Assembly (NCBI RefSeq): GCF_016921115.1
Contig: NZ_JAFFZS010000019.1
Coordinates: forward strand, 62,001 to 126,000
Reading direction: 5' to 3'
DNA: 64,000 nt
From: Streptomyces actuosus
GTDB lineage: Bacteria > Actinomycetota > Actinomycetes > Streptomycetales > Streptomycetaceae
Shown: positions 35,339 to 43,294 of the stretch, in pieces
How the letters are laid out: each line of letters begins with the position of its first letter
How positions within the stretch are numbered: position 1 is the first letter of the stretch
Notes under the pieces: generated by a model
Told to the model about the DNA's origin: nothing
Databases searched by the model: none
Seen by the model: the letters and a program-made list of their open reading frames with translations, nothing else
Translations under genes and position numbers: made by a program

Positions 35339-37501
35339 ATGACGCAGCCGTTCGAACTCCCGCACTTCTACATGCCGTATCCCGCGCGGCTCAACCCGCA
35401 CCTGGAGGAGGCCCGCGCCCACTCCGTGCAGTGGGCGCGGGACATGGGCATGCTGGAGGGCTCCGGGATCTGGGAGCAGACCGACCTCGACGCGCACGAC
35501 TACGGCCTGCTCTGCGCCTACACCCACCCCGACTGCGACGGCCCCGCCCTGTCGCTGATCACCGACTGGTACGTGTGGGTGTTCTTCTTCGACGACCACT
35601 TCCTCGACATGTTCAAGCGCACCCAGGACCGTGCCGCCGGAAAGGCCCACCTGGACCGGTTGCCGCTGTTCATGCCACTGGACCCGGCGGCCGAAGTGCC
35701 GGAGCCGGAGAACCCGGTGGAGGCGGGGCTCGCGGACCTGTGGGCGCGGACCGTGCCGTCGATGTCGGTGGACTGGCGCCGCCGCTTCGCCGTCGCCACC
35801 GAGCACCTGCTGAACGAGTCGATGTGGGAACTGTCCAACATCGACGAGGGCCGGATCGCCAACCCGGTCGAGTACATCGAGATGCGCCGCAAGGTCGGGG
35901 GGGCGCCCTGGTCGGCGGGTCTGGTGGAGTACGCCACCGCGGAGGTGCCCGCGTCGGTCGCGGGGGCGAGGCCGCTCAGGGTCCTGATGGAGACGTTCTC
36001 CGACGCCGTGCACCTGCGCAACGACCTCTTCTCCTACCAGAGGGAGGTGGAGGACGAGGGGGAGAACAGCAACGGCGTGCTTGTGCTGGAGACCTTCTTC
36101 GGCCGCGGCACCCAGCAGGCCGCCGACACCGTCAACGACGTCCTCACCTCGCGACTGCACCAGTTCGAGCACACCGCGCTCACCGAGGTGCCCGCCCTCG
36201 CGCTGGAGCAGGGCCTGACCGCGGCCGAGGTCGCGGCCGTCGCGGCGTACACCAAGGGGCTGCAGGACTGGCAGTCCGGCGGTCACGAGTGGCATCTGCG
36301 TTCCAGCCGCTACATGAACGAGGGCGCTGTCCGTTCCTCCGCGCCCTGGCGGGTCCCGACCGGGCCCGGCACCTCCGCCGCCGACGTGGGTGCCCTGCTC
36401 GCCTCGGCCGCCGCGGAGCGCTCGCGCGCCTACCGGCACACTCCTTTCCAGCGGGTCGGGCCGTCCCTGCTGCCCGACTTCCCCATGCCGTTCCCCCTGC
36501 AGCTCAGCCCCCACCTGGAGGGCGCGCGAGGCCGCCTCGTCGCGTGGTCGCACCGCATGGGCATCCTCCTGGAGGGCGTCTGGGACGAGGACAAGCTCGC
36601 CGCCTACGACCTCGCGCTGTGCTCGGCCGGACTCGACCCCGACGCCACCCCGGAGGCCCTGGACCTGAGCGCCCAGTGGCTCGCCTGGGGAACGTACGGC
36701 GACGACTACTACCCCCTCGTCTTCGGCAACCGCCGCGACCTGGCCGCGGCCCGGCTCACCACGTCCCGGCTGTCCGGGTGCATGCCGGTCGACGGCGAGG
36801 AGCCCGTCGTCCCGGTCGACGCCATGGAACGGGGGCTGGCCGACCTGTGGGCGCGCACCACGTCGGCGATGACCCGTGAGCAGCGGCGCACCCTGAAGGC
36901 CGCGATCGACGTGATGACCGAGAGCTGGGTGTGGGAGCTGTCCAACCAGCTCCAGAACCGCATCCCCGACCCGGTGGACTACCTGGAGATGCGGCGCGCC
37001 ACCTTCGGCGCCGACCTCACCCTGAGCCTGTGCCGGATGGGCCTCGGCCCGGCCGTGCCGCCGGAGGTGTACCGCAGCGGCCCGGTGCGCTCGCTGGAGA
37101 ACGCCGCCGTCGACTACGCCTGCCTGCTCAACGACGTCTTCTCGTACCAGAAGGAGATCGAGTACGAGGGTGAGATCCACAACGCCGTGCTCGTCGTGCA
37201 GAACTTCTTCGGCTGCGACTACCCGGCCGCCCTGGGCGTCGTCCACGACCTGATGACCCAGCGGATGCGGCAGTTCGAGCATGTCGCCGGGCACGAACTG
37301 CCCCTGCTGTACGACGATCTGTCACTCTCTCAGGAGGCGCGCGCGGCGATGCGGGACTACGTGGCCGACCTGCAGAACTGGATGTCCGGCATCCTGCACT
37401 GGCACCGGGAGGTCGACCGCTACAAGCCCGACTTCCTGGCTCGGCGTGCCCACGGCTTCCTGCCGGACCGGCCGCCGGCGCCTGTCCTCACCGTGGGCTG
37501 A
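35339..37501 (+). CDS. geoA: geosmin synthase (germacradienol/geosmin synthase)
   Basis: 720 residues, the usual length for the two-domain enzyme. N-terminal class I terpene synthase domain: metal motif DDHFLDM (D85-D90) and NDLFSYQREVEDE, converting farnesyl diphosphate to germacradienol. C-terminal domain: DDYYPLVF near 455 and NDVFSYQKEIEYE, turning germacradienol into geosmin and acetone. GAGGG six bases before the ATG supports the start. In S. coelicolor the orthologue is SCO6073, two genes from cprB. A strong hairpin follows at 37499. Confidence 0.97.
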   Translation: MTQPFELPHFYMPYPARLNPHLEEARAHSVQWARDMGMLEGSGIWEQTDLDAHDYGLLCAYTHPDCDGPALSLITDWYVWVFFFDDHFLDMFKRTQDRAAGKAHLDRLPLFMPLDPAAEVPEPENPVEAGLADLWARTVPSMSVDWRRRFAVATEHLLNESMWELSNIDEGRIANPVEYIEMRRKVGGAPWSAGLVEYATAEVPASVAGARPLRVLMETFSDAVHLRNDLFSYQREVEDEGENSNGVLVLETFFGRGTQQAADTVNDVLTSRLHQFEHTALTEVPALALEQGLTAAEVAAVAAYTKGLQDWQSGGHEWHLRSSRYMNEGAVRSSAPWRVPTGPGTSAADVGALLASAAAERSRAYRHTPFQRVGPSLLPDFPMPFPLQLSPHLEGARGRLVAWSHRMGILLEGVWDEDKLAAYDLALCSAGLDPDATPEALDLSAQWLAWGTYGDDYYPLVFGNRRDLAAARLTTSRLSGCMPVDGEEPVVPVDAMERGLADLWARTTSAMTREQRRTLKAAIDVMTESWVWELSNQLQNRIPDPVDYLEMRRATFGADLTLSLCRMGLGPAVPPEVYRSGPVRSLENAAVDYACLLNDVFSYQKEIEYEGEIHNAVLVVQNFFGCDYPAALGVVHDLMTQRMRQFEHVAGHELPLLYDDLSLSQEARAAMRDYVADLQNWMSGILHWHREVDRYKPDFLARRAHGFLPDRPPAPVLTVG

Positions 37502-37547
37502 CCGCTGCCGTCCGGGGCGTCCGAGGCGCCCCGGACAGCAGCGGTCA
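37499..37547. terminator. 21-bp bidirectional hairpin containing both stop codons
   Basis: 37499-37519 pairs with 37527-37547 with a single G-T pair around tccgagg. The left arm begins with the geoA TGA and the right arm ends with the TCA stop of the convergent amidotransferase gene, so one structure terminates both. Confidence 0.85.
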
Positions 37548-38279
37548 CACCGCCTGGCCGACGGCGCCCGAGGCGTGCGCGACGGCGGCCCGGGCCAGCG
37601 CCCGGACCACCGGGTGGGGGCGTGATCCGTCCCCGTACAGTTCCGGCTGGAACAGCGTGGCCAGGAAGAAGGGATGGCCGGGCAGTTCGGCGATGCGGAC
37701 CTGGCCGTCCTCGTCGTGGCCGGAGAAGCGGAGCCCGCCGGCGTGCAGGGTGTCGAGGTGGCGGGAGGGGCCGTACGCGCAGAAGTAGCGCTCGACGGTC
37801 CGCTCCGCGCCGATCACGGACTGGGCGAGCGTGCCCGGTTCGACGGCGACGGCCGCCTCGTGCCCCACGAGCGAGCAGGCCAGCGGCTCGATCAGGAGGT
37901 CGTCGGCGCCCGGATCGTTCTCGGCGTGTGCGACCCGGGTCAGGCCGCACACATGGCGGGCGTACTCCAGCAGCGCGTGCTGGAACCCGCCGCACGTGCC
38001 GAGGAAGGGGATGCCGTCCTCACGCGCGGTGCGGATCGCGGCGAGGACGCCCGCCTCGCTGCGGTAGGGGCTGCCGGGCAGCACCCACACGGCGTCGAAA
38101 CCGCGCACCGCGCCCGGGGCGGCGGCGTCCTCACTGGGGATCCAGTAGGCGTCGAGGACGAGCCGCTCGCGGTCGGCGAGGGCGTCGAGCAGCAGCGGGA
38201 CGCGGGTGTGCGAGACGACGTGCGGGGAGCGGTCGCCGACCAGGGCGATCCGGGCGGCGGGAACGGAGGAGTGGGCCAT
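37545..38279 (-). CDS. class I glutamine amidotransferase, CTP-synthase-C-terminus-like
   Basis: 244 residues from ATG 38279 (GAGG sites upstream). A single GATase domain: ARIALVGDRSPHVVSHTRVPLLLDAL, VWVLPGSPYRSEAG, the nucleophile elbow GTCGGFQHALLEY and LFQPEL-like ATLFQPELYG near the end (His of the triad replaced by Gln-Pro-Glu in this spacing, so the triad should be checked). The AmmT/PyrG synthetase half is missing, as in other CTP-synthase-related amidotransferases. It is divergent from a LysR regulator, which may control it. Confidence 0.8.
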   Translation of the reverse strand: MAHSSVPAARIALVGDRSPHVVSHTRVPLLLDALADRERLVLDAYWIPSEDAAAPGAVRGFDAVWVLPGSPYRSEAGVLAAIRTAREDGIPFLGTCGGFQHALLEYARHVCGLTRVAHAENDPGADDLLIEPLACSLVGHEAAVAVEPGTLAQSVIGAERTVERYFCAYGPSRHLDTLHAGGLRFSGHDEDGQVRIAELPGHPFFLATLFQPELYGDGSRPHPVVRALARAAVAHASGAVGQAV

Positions 38280-38371
38280 GTGCCTCATCCTCGGCGCCGC
38301 CCGACTTCACGTCCAACGATGATGACTGGACGCTCGATAAGCAACACTGATGGGGTGGGATCCTGTCCGCC

Positions 38372-39238
38372 ATGGACCCGCACCTGCTGCGCACCTACGT
38401 CACCGTGGCCCGCCTGGCCTCCTTCTCCGCGGCCGCGCGGGAACTCGGCTACACCCAGTCCGCGGTGTCCCAGCACATCGCCGCGCTGGAACAGGACCTC
38501 GGCACGCCGCTGCTCACCCGCCGGCCCGTCGCGCCCACGGCCGCCGGGGAGCGGCTGTCGGAACACGCGGGTCCGCTGCTGCTGCGGCTGGACGCGGCCC
38601 GCGCGGACATCGCCCGGACGGCGGCCGCGCCCGAGCAGGGACTGACGCTCGCCACGACGCCCACCGCGCTCGGACCGGGCGTCCTCGCCTCCCTGCCGGC
38701 CGCCGGAGCGACCCTGCGCGTGCTGCCCCGCGACGCGGTCCCGGCGGCCGTCGTGACCGGCGGGGCGGACCTGGGCCTGGTCGACGGCCTCGCCGCGCCC
38801 AGCGACCCGTTGCGGCTGCCCGACGTGGCACCGTTGACCACCCGTGGCGTAGCGGAGGAGCCGGTCCGTGTGCTGCTGCCGGCCACGCATCCGCTGGCCG
38901 GGCGCCTCGCGCTGCGTCTGGGCGACCTCGCCGACGCGCGCTGGCTGGACGCCCCCGACGCCGGCCTGCCGCTGGACCGGCTGCGCGCGCTGAACGGGGG
39001 GCGTGGCTTCCGCCCGTCAGTGCGCTGCGAGGGCACCGACCTGCGCAGCCTGACCGCGCTGGCCGCGGCGGGTCACGGCCTGGCCCTGCTGCCGGCCTCG
39101 GCCGCCGTGTCGGTGCCGGGCGCGGTGGCCGTGCCGGTCAGCGAGCCCCGGGTCGTGCACCGCGTCGAGCTCGTGCACGCGGGCGTGCCGGCCGGGGCGG
39201 CGGCCGTGCTGGCCGCAGCGCTCACCGCGGTCGCCTGA
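38372..39238 (+). CDS. LysR-family transcriptional regulator
   Basis: 288 residues. N-terminal winged helix-turn-helix: LLRTYVTVARLASFSAAARELGYTQSAVSQHIAALEQDLGTPLLTRRP. The effector domain (about 90-285) is of normal length. It diverges from the amidotransferase gene with 92 bases between starts, the usual LysR arrangement for controlling the neighbour. The gap contains gatgatgactggacgctcgataag, but no clear T-N11-A palindrome stands out. Confidence 0.92.
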   Translation: MDPHLLRTYVTVARLASFSAAARELGYTQSAVSQHIAALEQDLGTPLLTRRPVAPTAAGERLSEHAGPLLLRLDAARADIARTAAAPEQGLTLATTPTALGPGVLASLPAAGATLRVLPRDAVPAAVVTGGADLGLVDGLAAPSDPLRLPDVAPLTTRGVAEEPVRVLLPATHPLAGRLALRLGDLADARWLDAPDAGLPLDRLRALNGGRGFRPSVRCEGTDLRSLTALAAAGHGLALLPASAAVSVPGAVAVPVSEPRVVHRVELVHAGVPAGAAAVLAAALTAVA

Positions 39239-39345
39239 CGGCCGGTCGCCGGTCCGCCTCCCACGGTTGATGCCGGGTCAGTCTCACTCGTTCGAGGCAC
39301 GTCGCGCTCCGGTGCGCCGGGTAGAGCACCAGTCGGAGGCGATCG

Positions 39346-39921
39346 ATGGAACAGACTGCGTTGCGGCCCAAACCGATGCCCGGCCGGGAACCCGGCGGCG
39401 ACCCCGGGGCAGGCCCGGTCCGCCGTCCGCGCGCCGTGCGGCGCCGCGGCCGGAGGCTGTCGACCCTGATCTTCGGCCTGTTCGTCGGGACGGTCCTGGT
39501 GCTGGCCGGTGTCGGTGTCGGCGCGACGGGGGCCACGGTGATCGGGGCGGACCGCCTGGCCGCTTTCCAGTGGCACGTCCAGCACACAGGGCGGACCCCG
39601 GCCCGCGCCGCGTCCGCCCCGTCGTCCGCGAGCGGGGCGCCCGCGCAGTCGCCGACCCGCGCGAGCCTCGGTGTGGAGGTGATGGACGCGCGGAAGACGG
39701 GCGCGCTCGTCGTCGGTGTCCATGTGCCCGGCCCCGGCCACTCGGCCGGCCTCGTCCGCGGCGACGTCGTCCTCGCCGTCGGCCGCACCCGCATCGGCTC
39801 GTCCGCGGACCTCGCCCTGGCCGTGGCCCGGGCCCGCCCCGGCCGCGAGGTCACGTTGACGGTCCGGCACCGCGGCGGCGGCTACCAGCAGTTGCCGGCC
39901 GTTCCCGGCGTCGTCACGTGA
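39346..39921 (+). CDS. PDZ-domain membrane protein
   Basis: 191 residues; GGAGG precedes the ATG. A Pro/Arg-rich cytoplasmic head (1-38), one membrane segment (about 39-62), a Ser/Pro linker and a PDZ domain at about 105-185: SLGVEVMDARKTGALVVGVHVPGPGHSAGLVRGDVVLAVGRTRI. There is no protease domain, unlike HtrA, so it would be a scaffold or partner. Its last eight bases overlap the 3' end of the convergent phosphoesterase gene; both end in VVT over the palindrome tcacgtga. Confidence 0.85.
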   Translation: MEQTALRPKPMPGREPGGDPGAGPVRRPRAVRRRGRRLSTLIFGLFVGTVLVLAGVGVGATGATVIGADRLAAFQWHVQHTGRTPARAASAPSSASGAPAQSPTRASLGVEVMDARKTGALVVGVHVPGPGHSAGLVRGDVVLAVGRTRIGSSADLALAVARARPGREVTLTVRHRGGGYQQLPAVPGVVT

Positions 39922-40669
39922 CCACGCGGAAGTGGCTGGTGAGCCGCCGGTCACCGGTCAGCACGTGGAAGGCCAGGCCGACCGGCGCGTCCCGGTCGGC
40001 GACCTGCTCGCCCTCCCAGGGCAGCCGCAGCGTCCACGTCACCCCGGGCCCCACGACCAGGGGCCGCCCGGCGAAGGAGGCGGTGGCGGGCGTGTGGGCG
40101 TGCCCGGTGATCAGTCCGGCGATCTCCGGTCGGCGTGCCATCAGCTCGGCCAGGGCCTCCGGACGGCCCAGCCCGTAGCGGTCGGGCAGGGGGTGGTGCA
40201 GTGCCACCGGCGGATGGTGGAACGCGAGGACGACGGGGCGGGAGCCGTCCAGTTCGTCGAGCGTCGCCTCGATCCACGCGTACGTCTCCTCGTCCAGCGC
40301 CCCCTCGTCCCGCCCCGGGACGCTGGAGTCGCACATCAGCACGGCGCCCTCGTCGAAGACCCGGACGCTGTTCACCGGACTCCGCGACGCCGGCTGCCCG
40401 AGCAGGGCCTTGCGGTAGGCGGCGTGGTCGTCGTGGTTGCCCGGGCAGGTGAGCACCGGGAACGGGGCGCTGCGGTCGTGCAGCCCGAACAGGCGGGCGG
40501 CCTTCTCGTACTCCGCCTCGGCGGCGTGGTCCGCGATGTCCCCGGTGACCAGCAGCGCGTCCACCGGGCCCGGCAGCCGCCACAGATGGTCGCGCACACG
40601 GCCGGCGCGCTCCGCGGCCCGCGTGCCGCCGTCCAGGTGCAGGTCGCTGATGTGGGCGAGTACGAGCAC
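39914..40669 (-). CDS. metallophosphoesterase (cyclic-nucleotide phosphodiesterase type)
   Basis: 251 residues from GTG 40669, with a G-run nine bases upstream; ATG 40759 adds an unlikely basic extension. The calcineurin-type metal motifs are HISDLHLD, VTGDIAD, CPGNHDD, AFHHPP and ITGHAHT. This set is that of the CpdA/GpdQ class, which hydrolyses phosphodiesters with two metals. It overlaps the convergent PDZ gene by eight bases. Upstream lies the perfect palindrome at 40761. Confidence 0.9.
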   Translation of the reverse strand: MLVLAHISDLHLDGGTRAAERAGRVRDHLWRLPGPVDALLVTGDIADHAAEAEYEKAARLFGLHDRSAPFPVLTCPGNHDDHAAYRKALLGQPASRSPVNSVRVFDEGAVLMCDSSVPGRDEGALDEETYAWIEATLDELDGSRPVVLAFHHPPVALHHPLPDRYGLGRPEALAELMARRPEIAGLITGHAHTPATASFAGRPLVVGPGVTWTLRLPWEGEQVADRDAPVGLAFHVLTGDRRLTSHFRVVT

Positions 40670-40760
40670 GGTGATGCGCCCCCCTTGTCGGTGTGCCACG
40701 GGGGTCCGCCGATGGGCCACGGCGGCGATCGCCGGGTGTAATGGCTGTTTCTCATCCAAG

Positions 40761-40774
40761 CATTAGCGCTAATG
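40761..40774. promoter_or_regulatory. perfect palindrome CATTAGCGCTAATG, LacI-type operator candidate
   Basis: A 14-base exact palindrome with the AGCGCT core typical of LacI/GalR operators. With one mismatched pair it extends to 40757-40778 (CAA ... TTG). It is 92 bases upstream of the phosphoesterase start and 193 upstream of the Xaa-Pro peptidase start, so it may control either. No LacI gene is in the window. Confidence 0.55.
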
Positions 40775-40966
40775 GTTGAGCAAGGTGCAACCATTGAGGT
40801 GGGGTGTGCGGCCTTCCGGGCGCGCCCGCCCCGTGAATCCGCCACGACCCGCGAGAACCCGCCGATCGGCTCGCGTGGCCCGCGCGGGCCGGGCAGGATG
40901 CTGGCAGGCCACGGACCGACGCGGAGGGACACCCGCCGGTCCCCGCATCCGCCCAGGGAGGACCGC

Positions 40967-42094
40967 ATGACCGGCAGGGCCCCCGCGCCGTTCACCGCCG
41001 CCGACCACCGCGCCCGCATGGAGCGCGCCGCACGGGCCGCCGCCGACGCAGGACTCGCCGGGCTCCTGGTCGCCCCTGGCCCCGATCTGGTGTGGCTCAC
41101 CGGCTACGCGCCGACCGCCGTCACGGAACGCCTCACTCTGCTGGTCCTGACCGCCGACCGGGACCCCGTCCTGGTCGTCCCCGCCCTGGAGGCCCCGGAC
41201 GCCGCGCGGGCCCCCGGGGCACCCGCGCTGACCCTGCGCGACTGGACCGACGGAAAGGACCCCTACGCGGCCACCGCCGCCCTCCTCGACGCCGGCGGCC
41301 GATTCGGCGTCAGCGACAACACCTGGGCCCTGCACCTGCTGGCGCTGCAACGCGCCCTGCCCGACAGCACCTACGCCTCCCTCACCGACGTCCTGCCGAT
41401 GCTGCGCGCCGTGAAGGACGACGCCGAACTGCGCCTGCTGGCCGCGGCCGGCGCGGCGGCGGACCGGGTCTTCGAGGAGATCCGCACGCTCCCCTTCGCG
41501 GGCCGCCGAGAATCCGACGTCGGCGCCGACCTCGCCGAGCTGCTGCTCCGCTTCGGCCACGCCCAGGTCGACTTCACGATCGTCGGTTCCGGCCCCAACG
41601 GCGCCGACCCGCACCACGAGGTCGGCGACCGCGTCATCGAGCGCGGCGACATGGTCGTCCTCGACTTCGGCGGCCTCAAGGACGGCTACGGATCCGACAC
41701 CACCCGCACCGTGCACGTCGGCGAACCCACCGAGGAGGAACGCCGCGTCCACGACATCGTCCGCGCGGCCCAGGAAGCGGGCTGCGCCGCCGTCCGGCCC
41801 GGCGCCGCCTGCCAGGACGTCGACCGTGCCGCCCGCACCGTCATCGCCGACGCCGGCTACGGCGAGTACTTCATCCACCGCACCGGCCACGGCATCGGCG
41901 TCACCACCCACGAACCGCCCTACATGATCGAGGGCGAGGAACAGCCCCTCGTGCCCGGCATGTGCTTCTCCGTGGAACCCGGCATCTACCTGCCCGGCCG
42001 TTTCGGCGTCCGCATCGAGGACATCGTCACGGTGACCGAGGACGGCGGACGCCGCCTGAACAACACCACCCGCGAGCTGGTCACCGTGGACTGA
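40967..42094 (+). CDS. Xaa-Pro peptidase family protein (M24B)
   Basis: 375 residues; GGGAGGA precedes the ATG. The N-terminal creatinase-like domain (to about 140) is followed by the M24 pita-bread fold with the five metal ligands: VVLDFGGLKDGYGSDTTRT (two Asp), HRTGHGIG (His), SVEPGIY (Glu) and VRIEDIV (Glu). It should remove N-terminal residues before proline in peptides. The kinase-like gene starts 49 bases downstream on the same strand. Confidence 0.93.
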   Translation: MTGRAPAPFTAADHRARMERAARAAADAGLAGLLVAPGPDLVWLTGYAPTAVTERLTLLVLTADRDPVLVVPALEAPDAARAPGAPALTLRDWTDGKDPYAATAALLDAGGRFGVSDNTWALHLLALQRALPDSTYASLTDVLPMLRAVKDDAELRLLAAAGAAADRVFEEIRTLPFAGRRESDVGADLAELLLRFGHAQVDFTIVGSGPNGADPHHEVGDRVIERGDMVVLDFGGLKDGYGSDTTRTVHVGEPTEEERRVHDIVRAAQEAGCAAVRPGAACQDVDRAARTVIADAGYGEYFIHRTGHGIGVTTHEPPYMIEGEEQPLVPGMCFSVEPGIYLPGRFGVRIEDIVTVTEDGGRRLNNTTRELVTVD

Positions 42095-42143
42095 GCACCC
42101 CGGCCGGCCCCCCGCACCCACACCGACTGACAACGGCGCGACC

Positions 42144-43100
42144 ATGACCCAGGCACCGACACCCACCGCGGACACCGTCCGCCGACTGGTCCGTACCCTG
42201 CTGAAGGAGAGCGCGGCCGGCGCGCAGGACGCGGACACCGCCGGCCCTGCCCTGCGGCCTGTCGCCGAGGGCGGCGAGCACACCTGGTGGGTCGGCGCCC
42301 GCCTCGTGCTGCGCCTCGCCCCCGACCGCGAGGCGGCCCTCCGCAGGCGCCGCGAGCTGCGCCTGCGCGACCTCGTCCGCGCGCACGTCCCGGTCGCCGT
42401 GCCGACGAGCGTCGCCCACGGCGAATGGACGCCCGGACTGACCTACACCCTCGACACCAAGGTGCCCGGCGTCACGGCCGAGGAGCACGACGTCTCCGCC
42501 GTGGGCGAGGCAGACCTGGCCGGGCTCCTCACCGGCCTGCGGGAGGTGCCCGCCCGCCAGGCCGAGACGCTCGGCGTCCCGCGTGCCCCGGCTCGCTCTC
42601 TGGAGGCGCTGCGGCGGATGGCCGTGTCCGTCGCGGGGCGCCTGGACGACGCCGACGAGTTCGACGCCACCCGGCTGAGCCAGCTCACCCCTGCCGCCGC
42701 GGCACAGCTGGCCGCCCAGCCCGGCACCGCGGTCCTCGTCCACCACGCCCTGCGGGGCGAGCACCTCGTCGTCAGCGCCGACGGACGCGTCCGCGGCGTC
42801 CTGGACTGGACCGAGGCGGTCCTGGGCGACCCCGCCGAGGACATCGCCGGCCTCGCCCTCGCCGTCGGCTCCGGCGCCGCCGTCCGCGCCGCCACCCTCG
42901 CCGGCTACGGCGCCCGCCCCTGCCTGCGCGGCCTGTGGCTCGCCCGCTGCGACACCGTCCTGCGGCTGGCCGAACATCTCGACGGCCGCGCCGCGACCCC
43001 CCTGCCGCTCCTGCGCATCCGGCTGCGGCGGGCCTGGGAGGCCATCCTGCTGGAACGCGTGACGGAACTCAGGGAGAGCGGTCGGGAGGACGACCACTGA
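42144..43100 (+). CDS. aminoglycoside-phosphotransferase-fold protein with altered catalytic loop
   Basis: 318 residues. The fold is recognisable: WWVGARLVLRLAP as the ATP-lobe strand with its lysine-equivalent position, the catalytic-loop region VLVHHALRGEHLVVS and the metal loop GVLDWTEAVLGDPAEDIAG. In active members the loop reads HGDLH---N or H-DLKGEH; here the Asp is Ala. The metal-loop Asp is intact. It may be a pseudokinase or a ligand-binding protein, or use another residue. It follows the Xaa-Pro peptidase gene, probably in one transcript. Confidence 0.75.
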   Translation: MTQAPTPTADTVRRLVRTLLKESAAGAQDADTAGPALRPVAEGGEHTWWVGARLVLRLAPDREAALRRRRELRLRDLVRAHVPVAVPTSVAHGEWTPGLTYTLDTKVPGVTAEEHDVSAVGEADLAGLLTGLREVPARQAETLGVPRAPARSLEALRRMAVSVAGRLDDADEFDATRLSQLTPAAAAQLAAQPGTAVLVHHALRGEHLVVSADGRVRGVLDWTEAVLGDPAEDIAGLALAVGSGAAVRAATLAGYGARPCLRGLWLARCDTVLRLAEHLDGRAATPLPLLRIRLRRAWEAILLERVTELRESGREDDH

Positions 43101-43233
43101 GGGCCTGACGCACGGAACGCGCCCCGCAGGACAGGCGTCCACCTGCGTGCTTCGCCGGCCCGTGTTCCCCGGGAGGCCTCCGCGCAGCAGGCGTTCCGGG
43201 AAGTCCGCAGCCGGCTGTCCCCACCCGGCGGAA

Positions 43234-43277
43234 CCGGGAGCCGCCGCCGGCCGGCCCCGGGAGCCGCCGCCGGCCGG
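43234..43277. repeat. tandem 21-bp direct repeat
   Basis: ccgggagccgccgccggccg plus one base occurs at 43234-43254 and again at 43257-43277, just before the stop of treZ (43295). It lies between the convergent kinase-fold and treZ genes. Confidence 0.7.
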
Positions 43278-43294
43278 GTGTCCCCGGTCCCGCC

